Assembly (NCBI RefSeq): GCF_963675585.1
Contig: NZ_OY776414.1
Coordinates: 847,001-911,000 of the forward strand
DNA: 64,000 nt
Reading direction: 5' to 3'
Source of the DNA: an uncultured Draconibacterium sp.
GTDB lineage: Bacteria > Bacteroidota > Bacteroidia > Bacteroidales > Prolixibacteraceae
Shown: in pieces, positions 55,797-63,690 of the stretch
How positions within the stretch are numbered: position 1 is the stretch's first letter
How the letters are laid out: every line of letters starts with the position of its first letter
The notes under the pieces: model-generated
Told to the model about the DNA's origin: nothing
The model's database searches: none
The model's input: only the letters and a program-made list of their open reading frames with translations
Position numbers and translations under genes: made by a program

Positions 55797-56011
55797 AAGT
55801 CATTAATTGGAAATATAAAATATAGCATTCAAATAAATTTACTTGACAAAAACGACATTGAAAAAATAAATAAATTAAAAAACTGGTGCTAAAAGTACAT
55901 ATTGCAGGGCGGGGTTCGGTCGTACGCCAACTGCGGATTCTCGTTTCGCAGTTCCGTGTCCTTCGGACAGGAACGCTCTCCGAAATCCGCTCCGCAACAT
56001 GTACCAACCGT

Positions 56012-57699
56012 CAGACTGTCTAAAAACCTAAGCCCAATTTGTTAAGAACTCCGTTTGTTGTTAACACCGTCAAAAGCATTGATTTTGTATCTTCAAACAT
56101 GAAGTATTTACAAGGACAAAACAGGGAACAATGCTACCTTTTTCCGGTATCGCTTGATGATGCTGTTGATGCGGATAATGAAGTCAGGTTAATCGATGTA
56201 TTTGTTGATCGCCTGAAACTGGAAGAATTTGGATTCAGGGCCGACCATGTTGAGAACGGCAGGCCGGCTTACCATCCGTCCGACCTGCTAAAACTATACA
56301 TTTATGGCTACCTCAACCAGCTACGTTCATCCAGAAAACTGGAAAAGGAATGCAAACGAAACATCGAAGTAATGTGGCTACTCAGGTCTCTGAAACCCGA
56401 CCACAATACCATCGCCAACTTTAGGCGCGACAACCCAAGGGCCATCAAAAAAGTATTCCGCGAAACCGTGAAGATTGCAACGTATTTTAACCTCATTGGA
56501 GGAACCTTGATTGCAGGCGACAGCACAAAGCTCCGTGCGCAAAACAGCAAGAAAAACAACTTTAACCAAAAGAAAATAGACCGCCACCTGGAATACATCG
56601 AAAATAAACTCTCGGAATATGAAAAGGCATTGGCTGAGAGTGATGGCGACAAAGACGAGATTAATAAAGAAATAGACAAACAAAACCGGCGCAAGAAAGG
56701 ATACAAAAAGCTGGAACAACAGTTAAAAGAATCGGGGCAGTCACAAATCTCAACTTCTGACCCCGATAGCCGACATCAGATTACCCGTAATAATATTACC
56801 GAGGTATCTTACTCTGCTCAAACTACCGTTGATGCTAAAAACAACATCCCTATTGATTATAAAATAACCAATGCCAACGATAAAAGGGCCATGGGAGAAA
56901 TGCTCCGAAGGGCAAAGACTATACTTCGGCATAACGATTTTACTGCCCTTTACGACAAAGGTTATCATACAGGCAGAGAACTGGCAATTGTCGATCAGCT
57001 TAATATAAACACACTCGTTGCAATTCCTCCTTTTTCAGGGGCTTCTCATGCACCTGACCTTAACTACGATGTAGAACATTTTGACTATAATCCAGAAACC
57101 GACACCTACACTTGTCCTCAAGGAAATACACTAAAAACAACAGGTTATTGGCATGTTGCTAAAAACCCAAACGGGGAGATAGCCTACAGGTTCAGAAACT
57201 ATACCACCCCAAAATGTAAAAAATGTGAAGTGCGCCCACTCTGCACAAAATCAGCAGCAAATGGGAAACAGGTTAGACGAAGTGAGTTTGCTGTAAATAT
57301 TGAAAACAACAAAAAGCGAATACAGAAAAGTGAAAAATTATACAAACGCAGGCAGGCGATAGTTGAACATCCGTTTGGAACAATAAAACGCCAGTGGGGT
57401 TTTTCTTACATTATCACCAAAAAAGGAATACAAAGAGCAAGTGCTGACTTTGGATTTACAATGATTGCCTACAACCTAAGGCGCATTGTTAACATTGTTG
57501 GAATAAAGGAGTTGGGGAAATACTTGAAAAATATTTTATTGGTTTTATGTTCAGTAATTACACAATTAAAGCTATTTTTAAGCCAGGTAAACCAAATACA
57601 ATACAAAACAATAAAAACGTCAGTCATGAAATCCTCCTTCCCATGCCGCTTAATAAAACTAAATTTTAATGCCACGGGAATGCGTTTTTAGACAGACTG
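56012..57699 (+). mobile_element. IS1182-type insertion sequence, copy B
   Basis: The 1688-bp element has terminal inverted repeats CAGACTGTCTAAAAAC and CAGTCTGTCTAAAAAC and is flanked by the 4-bp duplication CCGT (56008-56011, 57700-57703). The target is the ACCGTTAGC core of an attC-like site. It is a different element from copy A. Confidence 0.88.
56099..57691 (+). CDS. IS1182-family transposase, copy B
   Basis: The 530-aa DDE transposase has DUF772-like YHPSDLLKLYIYGYLNQLRSSR, then LIAGDSTKLRAQNS (first Asp), ALYDKGYHTGRELAI (second Asp) and IVEHPFGTIKRQWG (Glu). The Cys-rich CKKCEVRPLC motif is present. ATG 56099 is used; the frame is open 20 codons further upstream without an ATG. Intact. 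Confidence 0.92.
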   Translation: MKYLQGQNREQCYLFPVSLDDAVDADNEVRLIDVFVDRLKLEEFGFRADHVENGRPAYHPSDLLKLYIYGYLNQLRSSRKLEKECKRNIEVMWLLRSLKPDHNTIANFRRDNPRAIKKVFRETVKIATYFNLIGGTLIAGDSTKLRAQNSKKNNFNQKKIDRHLEYIENKLSEYEKALAESDGDKDEINKEIDKQNRRKKGYKKLEQQLKESGQSQISTSDPDSRHQITRNNITEVSYSAQTTVDAKNNIPIDYKITNANDKRAMGEMLRRAKTILRHNDFTALYDKGYHTGRELAIVDQLNINTLVAIPPFSGASHAPDLNYDVEHFDYNPETDTYTCPQGNTLKTTGYWHVAKNPNGEIAYRFRNYTTPKCKKCEVRPLCTKSAANGKQVRRSEFAVNIENNKKRIQKSEKLYKRRQAIVEHPFGTIKRQWGFSYIITKKGIQRASADFGFTMIAYNLRRIVNIVGIKELGKYLKNILLVLCSVITQLKLFLSQVNQIQYKTIKTSVMKSSFPCRLIKLNFNATGMRF

Positions 57700-57755
57700 C
57701 CGTTAGCGGTAATTATGTCCCGTCCTAAAAAAAGGCTACACAAAATGTAGCAATT

Positions 57756-58127
57756 ATGTATAAAAATGATGGTATCTTAAGAAGATACAGCGAGGGTTTC
57801 AAACTCAAAATTTTAGCCGAACTTAGTACAGGAAAATATTCCAAGAGAGAACTTGGGGACATTTATGGCGTTAACCGGACTACCATAAATGAATGGGTAA
57901 AAAAGTACAACCGGAAAGATTTAATGAACACAAGAATACTGGTGGAAACAGAAGGAGAAACATCTCGACTGAAAGCCTTGCAAAAGGAGATCAAGCAACT
58001 AAAAGAGTTGTTGATCAGGAAAGACCTTGACAAGTTGGCCCTGGATTCATACCTGGAAGTGGCAGCAGAAAAACTGGGGTATAAAAACGTGGATGAGTTA
58101 AAAAAAAATTTAAACATCAAGCCCTGA
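57756..58127 (+). CDS. IS3-family transposase OrfA
   Basis: The 123-aa protein has an N-terminal helix-turn-helix (FKLKILAELSTGKYSKRELGD..TINEWVKKY) and a leucine-zipper-like C-terminal coil. A run of nine A (58100-58108) near its end is a likely -1 slippage site. The -1 frame is open from there into OrfB, so an OrfAB fusion transposase can form. The stop overlaps the OrfB ATG (TGATG). Confidence 0.92.
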   Translation: MYKNDGILRRYSEGFKLKILAELSTGKYSKRELGDIYGVNRTTINEWVKKYNRKDLMNTRILVETEGETSRLKALQKEIKQLKELLIRKDLDKLALDSYLEVAAEKLGYKNVDELKKNLNIKP

Positions 58128-58984
58128 TGAAGGCTGCTGCAATTACAAAACACACAGGCATAGCAAGCATTTCAGAAGTATGTGCTTGCTATAACCTTAA
58201 GCGGGATGCATACTATAAATACCAGCAACGGTGGAAACGGTATAAGTCCGTTGAATCGAGGGTAATACAGCTTGTAAAAGAAGAACGAAAAGAACTGCCA
58301 AGGGTTGGTGTGCGCAAGTTGTATGAAGCCTTGCAGCCTTCTTTTGAGGCTGCACGTATTAAGCTCGGAAGGGATTCGTTATTTGATATCTTAAGGGCTA
58401 ATAACATGCTGGTAAAACGCAAAAGGGCTTATGCTAAAACTACCAACTCCTACCACCATTTCCATAAATACAATAACCTGATAAAAGAGTTAGAAATTAC
58501 AAAGCCAAACCAGGTTTGGGTGTCTGACATAACATACATCCGCACAGTAAAAGGCTTCTGCTATTTAGCCCTTATTACTGATATGTATTCACGGAAAATA
58601 GTAGGTTATGACCTCAGCGATTCGCTGGAGCTGGCTGGGTGCCTACGGGCCCTCAAAAAGGCCCTGTGGCACACAAAGCCAGCGGCCGGGCTTATACACC
58701 ACTCCGACAGAGGGGTGCAGTATTGTAGCCATATGTATGTAAACGAGTTAAAAAGAAAAGGAATAGAAATCAGCATGACCGAAGAAAACCATTGCTATGA
58801 AAATGCTATTGCTGAAAGAGTTAACGGCATTTTAAAAGATGAATTCTACCTCGATCAGTGCTTTTTTTCAAACGTACATGCTAAACGTGCTGCAAAAAAT
58901 GCTATTAAACTATATAATAACAAAAGGCTTCATGTATCTTTAGGGTACAAAACACCTAACTCGGTGTTTCAAAATGTAGCTTAA
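58127..58984 (+). CDS. IS3-family transposase OrfB
   Basis: The 285-aa integrase-core protein has the DDE residues in VWVSDITYIRT, LIHHSDRGVQYCS and ENAIAERVNGILKDEF. A HTH_21-type region (LPRVGVRKLYEALQPSF) precedes the core. It is intact and in the -1 frame relative to OrfA. Confidence 0.94.
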   Translation: MKAAAITKHTGIASISEVCACYNLKRDAYYKYQQRWKRYKSVESRVIQLVKEERKELPRVGVRKLYEALQPSFEAARIKLGRDSLFDILRANNMLVKRKRAYAKTTNSYHHFHKYNNLIKELEITKPNQVWVSDITYIRTVKGFCYLALITDMYSRKIVGYDLSDSLELAGCLRALKKALWHTKPAAGLIHHSDRGVQYCSHMYVNELKRKGIEISMTEENHCYENAIAERVNGILKDEFYLDQCFFSNVHAKRAAKNAIKLYNNKRLHVSLGYKTPNSVFQNVA

Positions 58985-59025
58985 AACAAATGATTAACCT
59001 GTAGCCGTATTCTAGGACTAGACAT

Positions 59026-60341
59026 TGGGTACGATAAAGGGACATCCGTTACAAAGTTAAAGGGACATAGTTTACACTTTTCAAAGTTTGTAATTTGACA
59101 TAAAAATCAAATTGCCATGCCTTGGAAAGAAACAACTATTATGGAAGAAAAAATTGAATTTATTTGTGAATGGAACTCCGGGAAGTATACCATCACAGAG
59201 TTGTGTAAAGGATTCGGAATATCCCGGACAACTGCGTACAGGATGATACAGCGCTACGAAAAACTTGGGATTGAGGGCCTCCGGATGAAGGCTAAAGCAC
59301 CCATAAACCACCCCAACCGGACAAACATAGAAATAGAAAAAAGAATTCTATGTTTAAAGGAAAAACATAAACATTGGGGTGCTAAAAAAATAAAGGTATT
59401 GTTGTTTAACGACTTTCCTGAAATCCAAATCCCATCGGTGGTTACCATTCACAACATATTGTCCAGGAATGGCATGGTATGCCCTCAAAAGCGTTTACGA
59501 AGGGTGAAGCCCCTGTACCCGATTTTCGACCCGAAAGACTGCAACGAAGTCTGGAGTGCCGATTACAAGGGTAAGTTTTTAATGGGCAATAAAAAATACT
59601 GTCACCCGCTGACCATTGCCGATTCTAAAAGCCGCTTCCTGTTTACGGCCAAGGCGCATTACAAAGAAAACTACAAGTCAGTAAAAGAGGAGTTTACAAG
59701 GGTTTTCAGAAAGTTCGGGTTGCCCAAACAGGTACATACCGACAACGGGATCCCCTTTGGCTCCGTTTCCGCCATCCAGCGCTTTACAACCTTATCGTAC
59801 TGGTTTATCGACCTGGGCATCCTGCCCGTGTTTTCAGACCCGGCGCACCCCGAACAAAACGGAAGGCACGAACGAATGCACCGCGACCTGAAAGCGGCCT
59901 GTGCAGCCCCTTCGGCTTACGATTTAAGGGCACAACAGCGAAGACTGAACTCATTTGTCAGGGAATACAATAACCTCAGGCCTCATGAGGCTTTAGAGAT
60001 GAGAACGCCTGCGCGTGAACATCAGTTTTCTGACATCCCTTTCCCCGAAAAAATTAAACCCTATGTCTATCCCGCACACATGAAAACAATGAATGTGTCT
60101 AAAAGCGGGGCAATGCGTTGGAAGGCTTATTACTGGGTGTACATGTCCAGTGGATTGATAGGTAAACAAGTTGCTGCTGAAGAAATTGGCAACGGTGTTT
60201 GGAAAGTATTTTACCGTAATGTATTTTTAGGTTACTTTAATGAGAAAGATATTCGTGATAAACAAAATATTACAAGGCTGAGCACTAATTTAGTGTAACT
60301 CATGTGCCTTTAACTTTGTTAACCATGTGCCTTAACGAACA
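59026..60341 (+). mobile_element. IS481-family insertion sequence
   Basis: The ends are long imperfect inverted repeats of about 40 nt. Each holds the motif AAGGGACAT/AAGGCACAT twice, around ACAAAGTTAAAGG. The left end lies one or two bases after the IS3 element; the right end is followed by TAATGAAATG. No convincing duplication is seen. Ends are approximate. Confidence 0.75.
59117..60298 (+). CDS. IS481-family transposase
   Basis: The 393-aa protein has an N-terminal HTH (YTITELCKGFGISRTTAYRMIQRYE) and an rve integrase core with Asp in EVWSADYKGKF, Asp in QVHTDNGIPFG and Glu in NGRHERMHRDLK. A C-terminal beta domain follows. Intact. Confidence 0.94.
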   Translation: MPWKETTIMEEKIEFICEWNSGKYTITELCKGFGISRTTAYRMIQRYEKLGIEGLRMKAKAPINHPNRTNIEIEKRILCLKEKHKHWGAKKIKVLLFNDFPEIQIPSVVTIHNILSRNGMVCPQKRLRRVKPLYPIFDPKDCNEVWSADYKGKFLMGNKKYCHPLTIADSKSRFLFTAKAHYKENYKSVKEEFTRVFRKFGLPKQVHTDNGIPFGSVSAIQRFTTLSYWFIDLGILPVFSDPAHPEQNGRHERMHRDLKAACAAPSAYDLRAQQRRLNSFVREYNNLRPHEALEMRTPAREHQFSDIPFPEKIKPYVYPAHMKTMNVSKSGAMRWKAYYWVYMSSGLIGKQVAAEEIGNGVWKVFYRNVFLGYFNEKDIRDKQNITRLSTNLV

Positions 60342-60388
60342 TAATGAAATGCTAAATCACAATGCCCTAAAATAAAAATTGACAAACC

Positions 60389-60949
60389 ATGCCGAAATTT
60401 GAGATAGTCAAAAAAAACAAAATTGAATTATTAATCTACGGATTGATTGGTTTGGTCGTGATTATTTTAGGCTTGATTCTATGGACAGAAACATCCAGCG
60501 GACAAAACTTCGAGACTTGGCATTTAATAATTTTGTTTGTCATCGTAGCAATTCTATTTGCAGCATTTAAGATAATCCCCAATATCCCTATAAAAAAACA
60601 TATTAGACAAGGATATATTAATTTCCGTTCAGACAGATTTATAATTGAAAATAAACAGTTACCACAAAAGGAGATTTCGATAAAAGATGTCGATAATTTA
60701 AGTTTAAAACTTGTAGGATTTGATGGACAACACCGATTTGTTAATTCACGGGAAATAAAAACAACAGCATATCAACCCAATTCCATACCGTTAAATGGAT
60801 TAGGGAACAGACTCAAATTTACTTTTAACCGAAGCGAGTTTGAATTTGAGTTTTACGCCGATTCAATCGATAATTATAACAACTTGAAAGAGCTGGTAAA
60901 AGGATGGTTTAAAATAAATGACAAAATTAAGATTAATATATTGAGATAA
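60389..60949 (+). CDS. Cassette 9: two-TM membrane protein, unknown
   Basis: The 186-aa protein has two N-terminal TM helices (about 13-31 and 45-63) and a cytosolic beta-rich C-terminal domain that may be PH-like. No family is recognised. It is the resident gene of cassette 9, separated from the cassette core by the IS3 and IS481 elements, and ends 10 nt before the cassette arm. Any read-through expression is probably altered by the insertions. Confidence 0.6.
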   Translation: MPKFEIVKKNKIELLIYGLIGLVVIILGLILWTETSSGQNFETWHLIILFVIVAILFAAFKIIPNIPIKKHIRQGYINFRSDRFIIENKQLPQKEISIKDVDNLSLKLVGFDGQHRFVNSREIKTTAYQPNSIPLNGLGNRLKFTFNRSEFEFEFYADSIDNYNNLKELVKGWFKINDKIKINILR

Positions 60950-60956
60950 AATAAAT

Positions 60957-61156
60957 TACGCACGCTAACAAAAGCTATATGTAATGCGGGGTGCAGCGGG
61001 TAATTCAATCACAGTTCTCCGTAGTAACAACGCCAATTCGTCTTTGACGATTTGGCTATAAAAACTAAAATATGAATAAACGAATTGGCTCAGTGGCAGC
61101 CTGACAGTGGAGCGTTTCAAAATCCCGCACTACACTCGCACACGGCTGTTAGCCAC
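60957..61156 (+). repeat. attC-like palindrome, junction of cassettes 9 and 10 (long variant)
   Basis: The left arm reads ATTAC-GCA-CGCTAAC. It is the complement of the cassette 9 start GTTAGCGGTAAT if the three bases GCA are taken as an insertion. The core is GTTAGCCAC (61148-61156). The element is about 200 nt and carries the same extra stem (CCAATTCGT/ACGAATTGG) as the one at 42894. Confidence 0.7.
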
Positions 61157-61177
61157 AATTAAAAACAAACGAAAAAA

Positions 61178-62155
61178 ATGTCAAATTTTCCAGTAATAGC
61201 ATCAATCTTATCAGAAAAAGACTTAGGTGAATTTGTAAAAGATAATTACAATTTAAGTGAAAATTTTCAGTGTAAATTATTTAGAACAGGGGTAAATCAT
61301 ACATATTTCGTTTCTGGCACAAAAAAGAAATATGTTGTTAGAGTTTATTGCTACAAATGGAGAACTAAAACTGAAATTCAAGAAGAATTAAGACTTCTAC
61401 AACTACTAAAAGAAAATAATCTTTCAATTTCATTTCCAATTTCAGATAAAGGAAACAATTTAATTCAAGAAATTAATGCACCTGAAGGACTTCGCTATGT
61501 TGTTCTCTTTTCATTCGCAGATGGTGAAAAAATGCGATTTATGGATAATAACATTTGTTTTGAGGTGGGTTCACTTATGGCTAGATTTCATAACATTACG
61601 GCGAATAAAACCATCAATAGAATAAACTATAATTCAGAATTACTTTTAAAAAAATCATATATCCAATTAACACAATTTTTTCCGGAAGATTTGACTGAAA
61701 TGAAATATCTTAAAAAGATTGGAGTTGAAATTTCTAAAACCTTTCAAGAAATTAAACAATCCGAATTTCAAAATGGAATAATTCATCTTGACATTTGGTA
61801 TGATAATATAGCTGTTAAGAATGACAGGGAAATTACCATTTTTGACTTTGACAATTGCGGAAATGGATTGTTTATTTTAGACATTGGTTATTTCTGTAAG
61901 CAACTATTCTTTATAGAATCAGACAAAAAACAATATGAATCAAAAGTTGAAAGTTTCCTAAATGGTTATCGAAAAGTTAGAGAACTTACAAAGAAAGAAA
62001 TTAAATTAATTCCAGAAGCAGGTGCATCAATTTTTGCTTTTTATCTTGGAGTACAAGCACAGAGATTTGATTGGTCTAATATATTTCTGACTGAAAATTA
62101 TCTAAAAATGTTTGTTGGAAGAATAGAATCTTGGATGGAATATTATAAAAGATAA
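61178..62155 (+). CDS. Cassette 10: aminoglycoside-phosphotransferase-fold kinase
   Basis: The 325-aa APH-family protein has a nucleotide-binding N-lobe with VVRVYCYKWRTKTEI (the Lys/Arg strand), the catalytic loop IIHLDIWYDNI with Asp205, and the metal motif ITIFDFDNCG. Small-molecule kinases of this family phosphorylate aminoglycosides, macrolides, homoserine or choline. The sequence does not decide which. The cassette location makes a resistance or detoxification role worth testing. No own promoter is seen. Confidence 0.78.
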   Translation: MSNFPVIASILSEKDLGEFVKDNYNLSENFQCKLFRTGVNHTYFVSGTKKKYVVRVYCYKWRTKTEIQEELRLLQLLKENNLSISFPISDKGNNLIQEINAPEGLRYVVLFSFADGEKMRFMDNNICFEVGSLMARFHNITANKTINRINYNSELLLKKSYIQLTQFFPEDLTEMKYLKKIGVEISKTFQEIKQSEFQNGIIHLDIWYDNIAVKNDREITIFDFDNCGNGLFILDIGYFCKQLFFIESDKKQYESKVESFLNGYRKVRELTKKEIKLIPEAGASIFAFYLGVQAQRFDWSNIFLTENYLKMFVGRIESWMEYYKR

Positions 62156-62160
62156 GAAAA

Positions 62161-62331
62161 TGTAAACTTAGGAAGTACATATTGCAGGGCGGGGTTCGGT
62201 GGTCCCGACGCTACGGTTCGGAATAAATTACGCTAAATTCAGATTCCTGTTTTACAGTTCAGCCAGTCGGTTGACTGACAGGAATTAGCTCCAACAGCTG
62301 CAATGACAACTTAAAATTTCCCGTTAAATCC
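62161..62331 (+). repeat. Last attC-like palindrome, right end of the array
   Basis: The stem segment AAGTACATATTGCAGGGCGG continues to GGGTTCGGT and is identical to that of the element at 55885. It lies opposite CTGCAATGACAACTTAAAA and ends in core GTTAAATCC (62323-62331). The left arm is degenerate and does not match the cassette 10 core. An inner AATTCAGATTCCTG/CAGGAATTAG stem is present. Chromosomal carbohydrate genes follow. Confidence 0.6.
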
Positions 62332-62418
62332 AACGCTAAAAAATCCTCCCAATAAAATGGATAAATGACCGATATAAACTATTTTTAGAATCAAAACAAC
62401 CTAAAATCGAAACTAAAA

Positions 62419-63549
62419 ATGAAATCCAAAATTTTTGTATTCTTATTTCTACTAATAAGCACTAATTTATGCTTCGCTCAATCGGGTACATTAAATGTTG
62501 ATTTCTCATCGGAAAACTGGAAAACATTTGGTGCTGCAGCTGTTCAAGAGTTTGAATCGGAAGTATCCACCAGTGTTTCTGATGGCGTTGGAATCGCGTA
62601 TTTGGATGGAGTAAATTTTCAAAACGGCGTAATTGAATGTGACTTGTATTCTCCTTCTCCGAAAGCTTATTTAGGTATTGCTTTCAGGATTGGTTCGCTC
62701 ACCAATTTCGAATGTATTTACTTTCAACCTCACACCAGCGGGAAAAGGGATGCCGTACAATACGACCCCATTTTTAATATGTCGGCTACGTGGCAGCTTT
62801 ACAATGGAGAATCATATCAAGCTGTTGCAGATATTCCCACAAAAAAATGGTTTCATGTAAAAATTGAGTTAAAAGGCGATTTTGCAAAAGTGTATCTACA
62901 CAATAATCCGGTTGAAGCATTAACTGTAAAACTAAAACACGATTTGCACCCGGGAAATGTTGGCGTTTACAGTTATCATCCGGCCATTTTCAAAAACCTC
63001 AAAATCACAAAATCAGGCCTAATGGATACTTTTATCGAACAGCCTGAAACAAGTAGTATAAATGAAACATACATTTCAAGCTGGTTAATATCTGAACCTT
63101 ACGATAACTACGATTTTAAAATTGAAAAGCCCTTTTTAAACGATAATCTAATCACCGGCTTTCGTGAAATAGAAACGGAAGAAAATTATTTAATGAACCT
63201 AAACAGGCATTTTACAAAATCGAAAGCAAAAAACACAGTTTTGGCAAAAGTTTACCTGAATTCAAATAAAGCGCAAACAAAGAACTTCCATTTTGGATAC
63301 AGCGACAGAATTAAGGTGTACCTGAATTCGAAGGAAGTGTTTACGGCAGAGAATGACTTCCGCGATTCGGAAAATTATGAGGACAGGGGATATGTTTCGG
63401 ATAAACAGGAAACCATAGAATTGCCATTACTAAAGGGCGAAAACGAATTAATACTGGAAATAGCGGAAGATAAATTTGGCTGGGGATTTATTGCCCGATT
63501 TGAAGATTTGGAAGGAATTGAAATTAAAAAGCCGAACCGGGATAAATAG
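62419..63549 (+). CDS. Secreted jelly-roll (DUF1080/LamG-like) protein
   Basis: The 376-aa protein has a signal peptide (to about residue 20, CFAQ). The first domain (about 22-198) is a concanavalin-like beta-sandwich: FQNGVIECDLYSPSPKAYLGIAFR and KKWFHVKIELKGDFAKVYLHN are typical of LamG/DUF1080 folds. A second beta domain (about 210-370) is unassigned. It may bind or cleave a glycan. It precedes an esterase gene by 141 nt and resumes the carbohydrate theme to the right of the array. Confidence 0.7.
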   Translation: MKSKIFVFLFLLISTNLCFAQSGTLNVDFSSENWKTFGAAAVQEFESEVSTSVSDGVGIAYLDGVNFQNGVIECDLYSPSPKAYLGIAFRIGSLTNFECIYFQPHTSGKRDAVQYDPIFNMSATWQLYNGESYQAVADIPTKKWFHVKIELKGDFAKVYLHNNPVEALTVKLKHDLHPGNVGVYSYHPAIFKNLKITKSGLMDTFIEQPETSSINETYISSWLISEPYDNYDFKIEKPFLNDNLITGFREIETEENYLMNLNRHFTKSKAKNTVLAKVYLNSNKAQTKNFHFGYSDRIKVYLNSKEVFTAENDFRDSENYEDRGYVSDKQETIELPLLKGENELILEIAEDKFGWGFIARFEDLEGIEIKKPNRDK

Positions 63550-63690
63550 AATTTCTGCTAAAACATGGGCAAGCTTTTTGAAAAATGTATGAACTATCTC
63601 CGGGAAAAAATAATCTAATAATTGAATATTATCTTAGCTTGTAAACTCTGCAGGGTGATGATCCTTTTATAAGCTTAAAACTAAACCAAA

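Larger units (their letters stand above)
55885..57710 (+). repeat. attC-like palindrome, cassettes 8/9, split by an IS1182-type element in its core
   Basis: The arm GGTGCTAAa (55885-55893) matches the complement of the cassette 8 core in 8 of 9 positions; the AAC triplet is mutated to AAA. The stem AGTACATATTGCAGGGCGGGG is opposite CCGCTCCGCAACATGTACC. The core is cut after CCGT by the IS and resumes as CCGTTAGCGGT (core 57702-57710). Without the IS the element is 134 nt. Confidence 0.7.
57716..59024 (+). mobile_element. IS3-family insertion sequence
   Basis: The 1309-bp element has ends TGTCCCGTCCTAAAAAAAGG and, at the right (complement), TGTCTAGTCCTAGAATACGG, both followed by CTACA. It lies just inside the start of cassette 9. 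No 3-4 bp duplication is visible, because its right end directly abuts the IS481 element. Confidence 0.85.

Noticed and set aside
57711-60346. TAAT on both sides of the IS3-IS481 pair as a target duplication
   Set aside because: Four AT-rich bases match too easily by chance, and the exact ends of the IS481 element are uncertain.
38107-62331. Reading the inter-gene palindromes simply as terminators or REP-type repeats
   Set aside because: Terminators would not carry arms complementary to the far end of the same gene unit, and the arms change from unit to unit in step with the cassettes.
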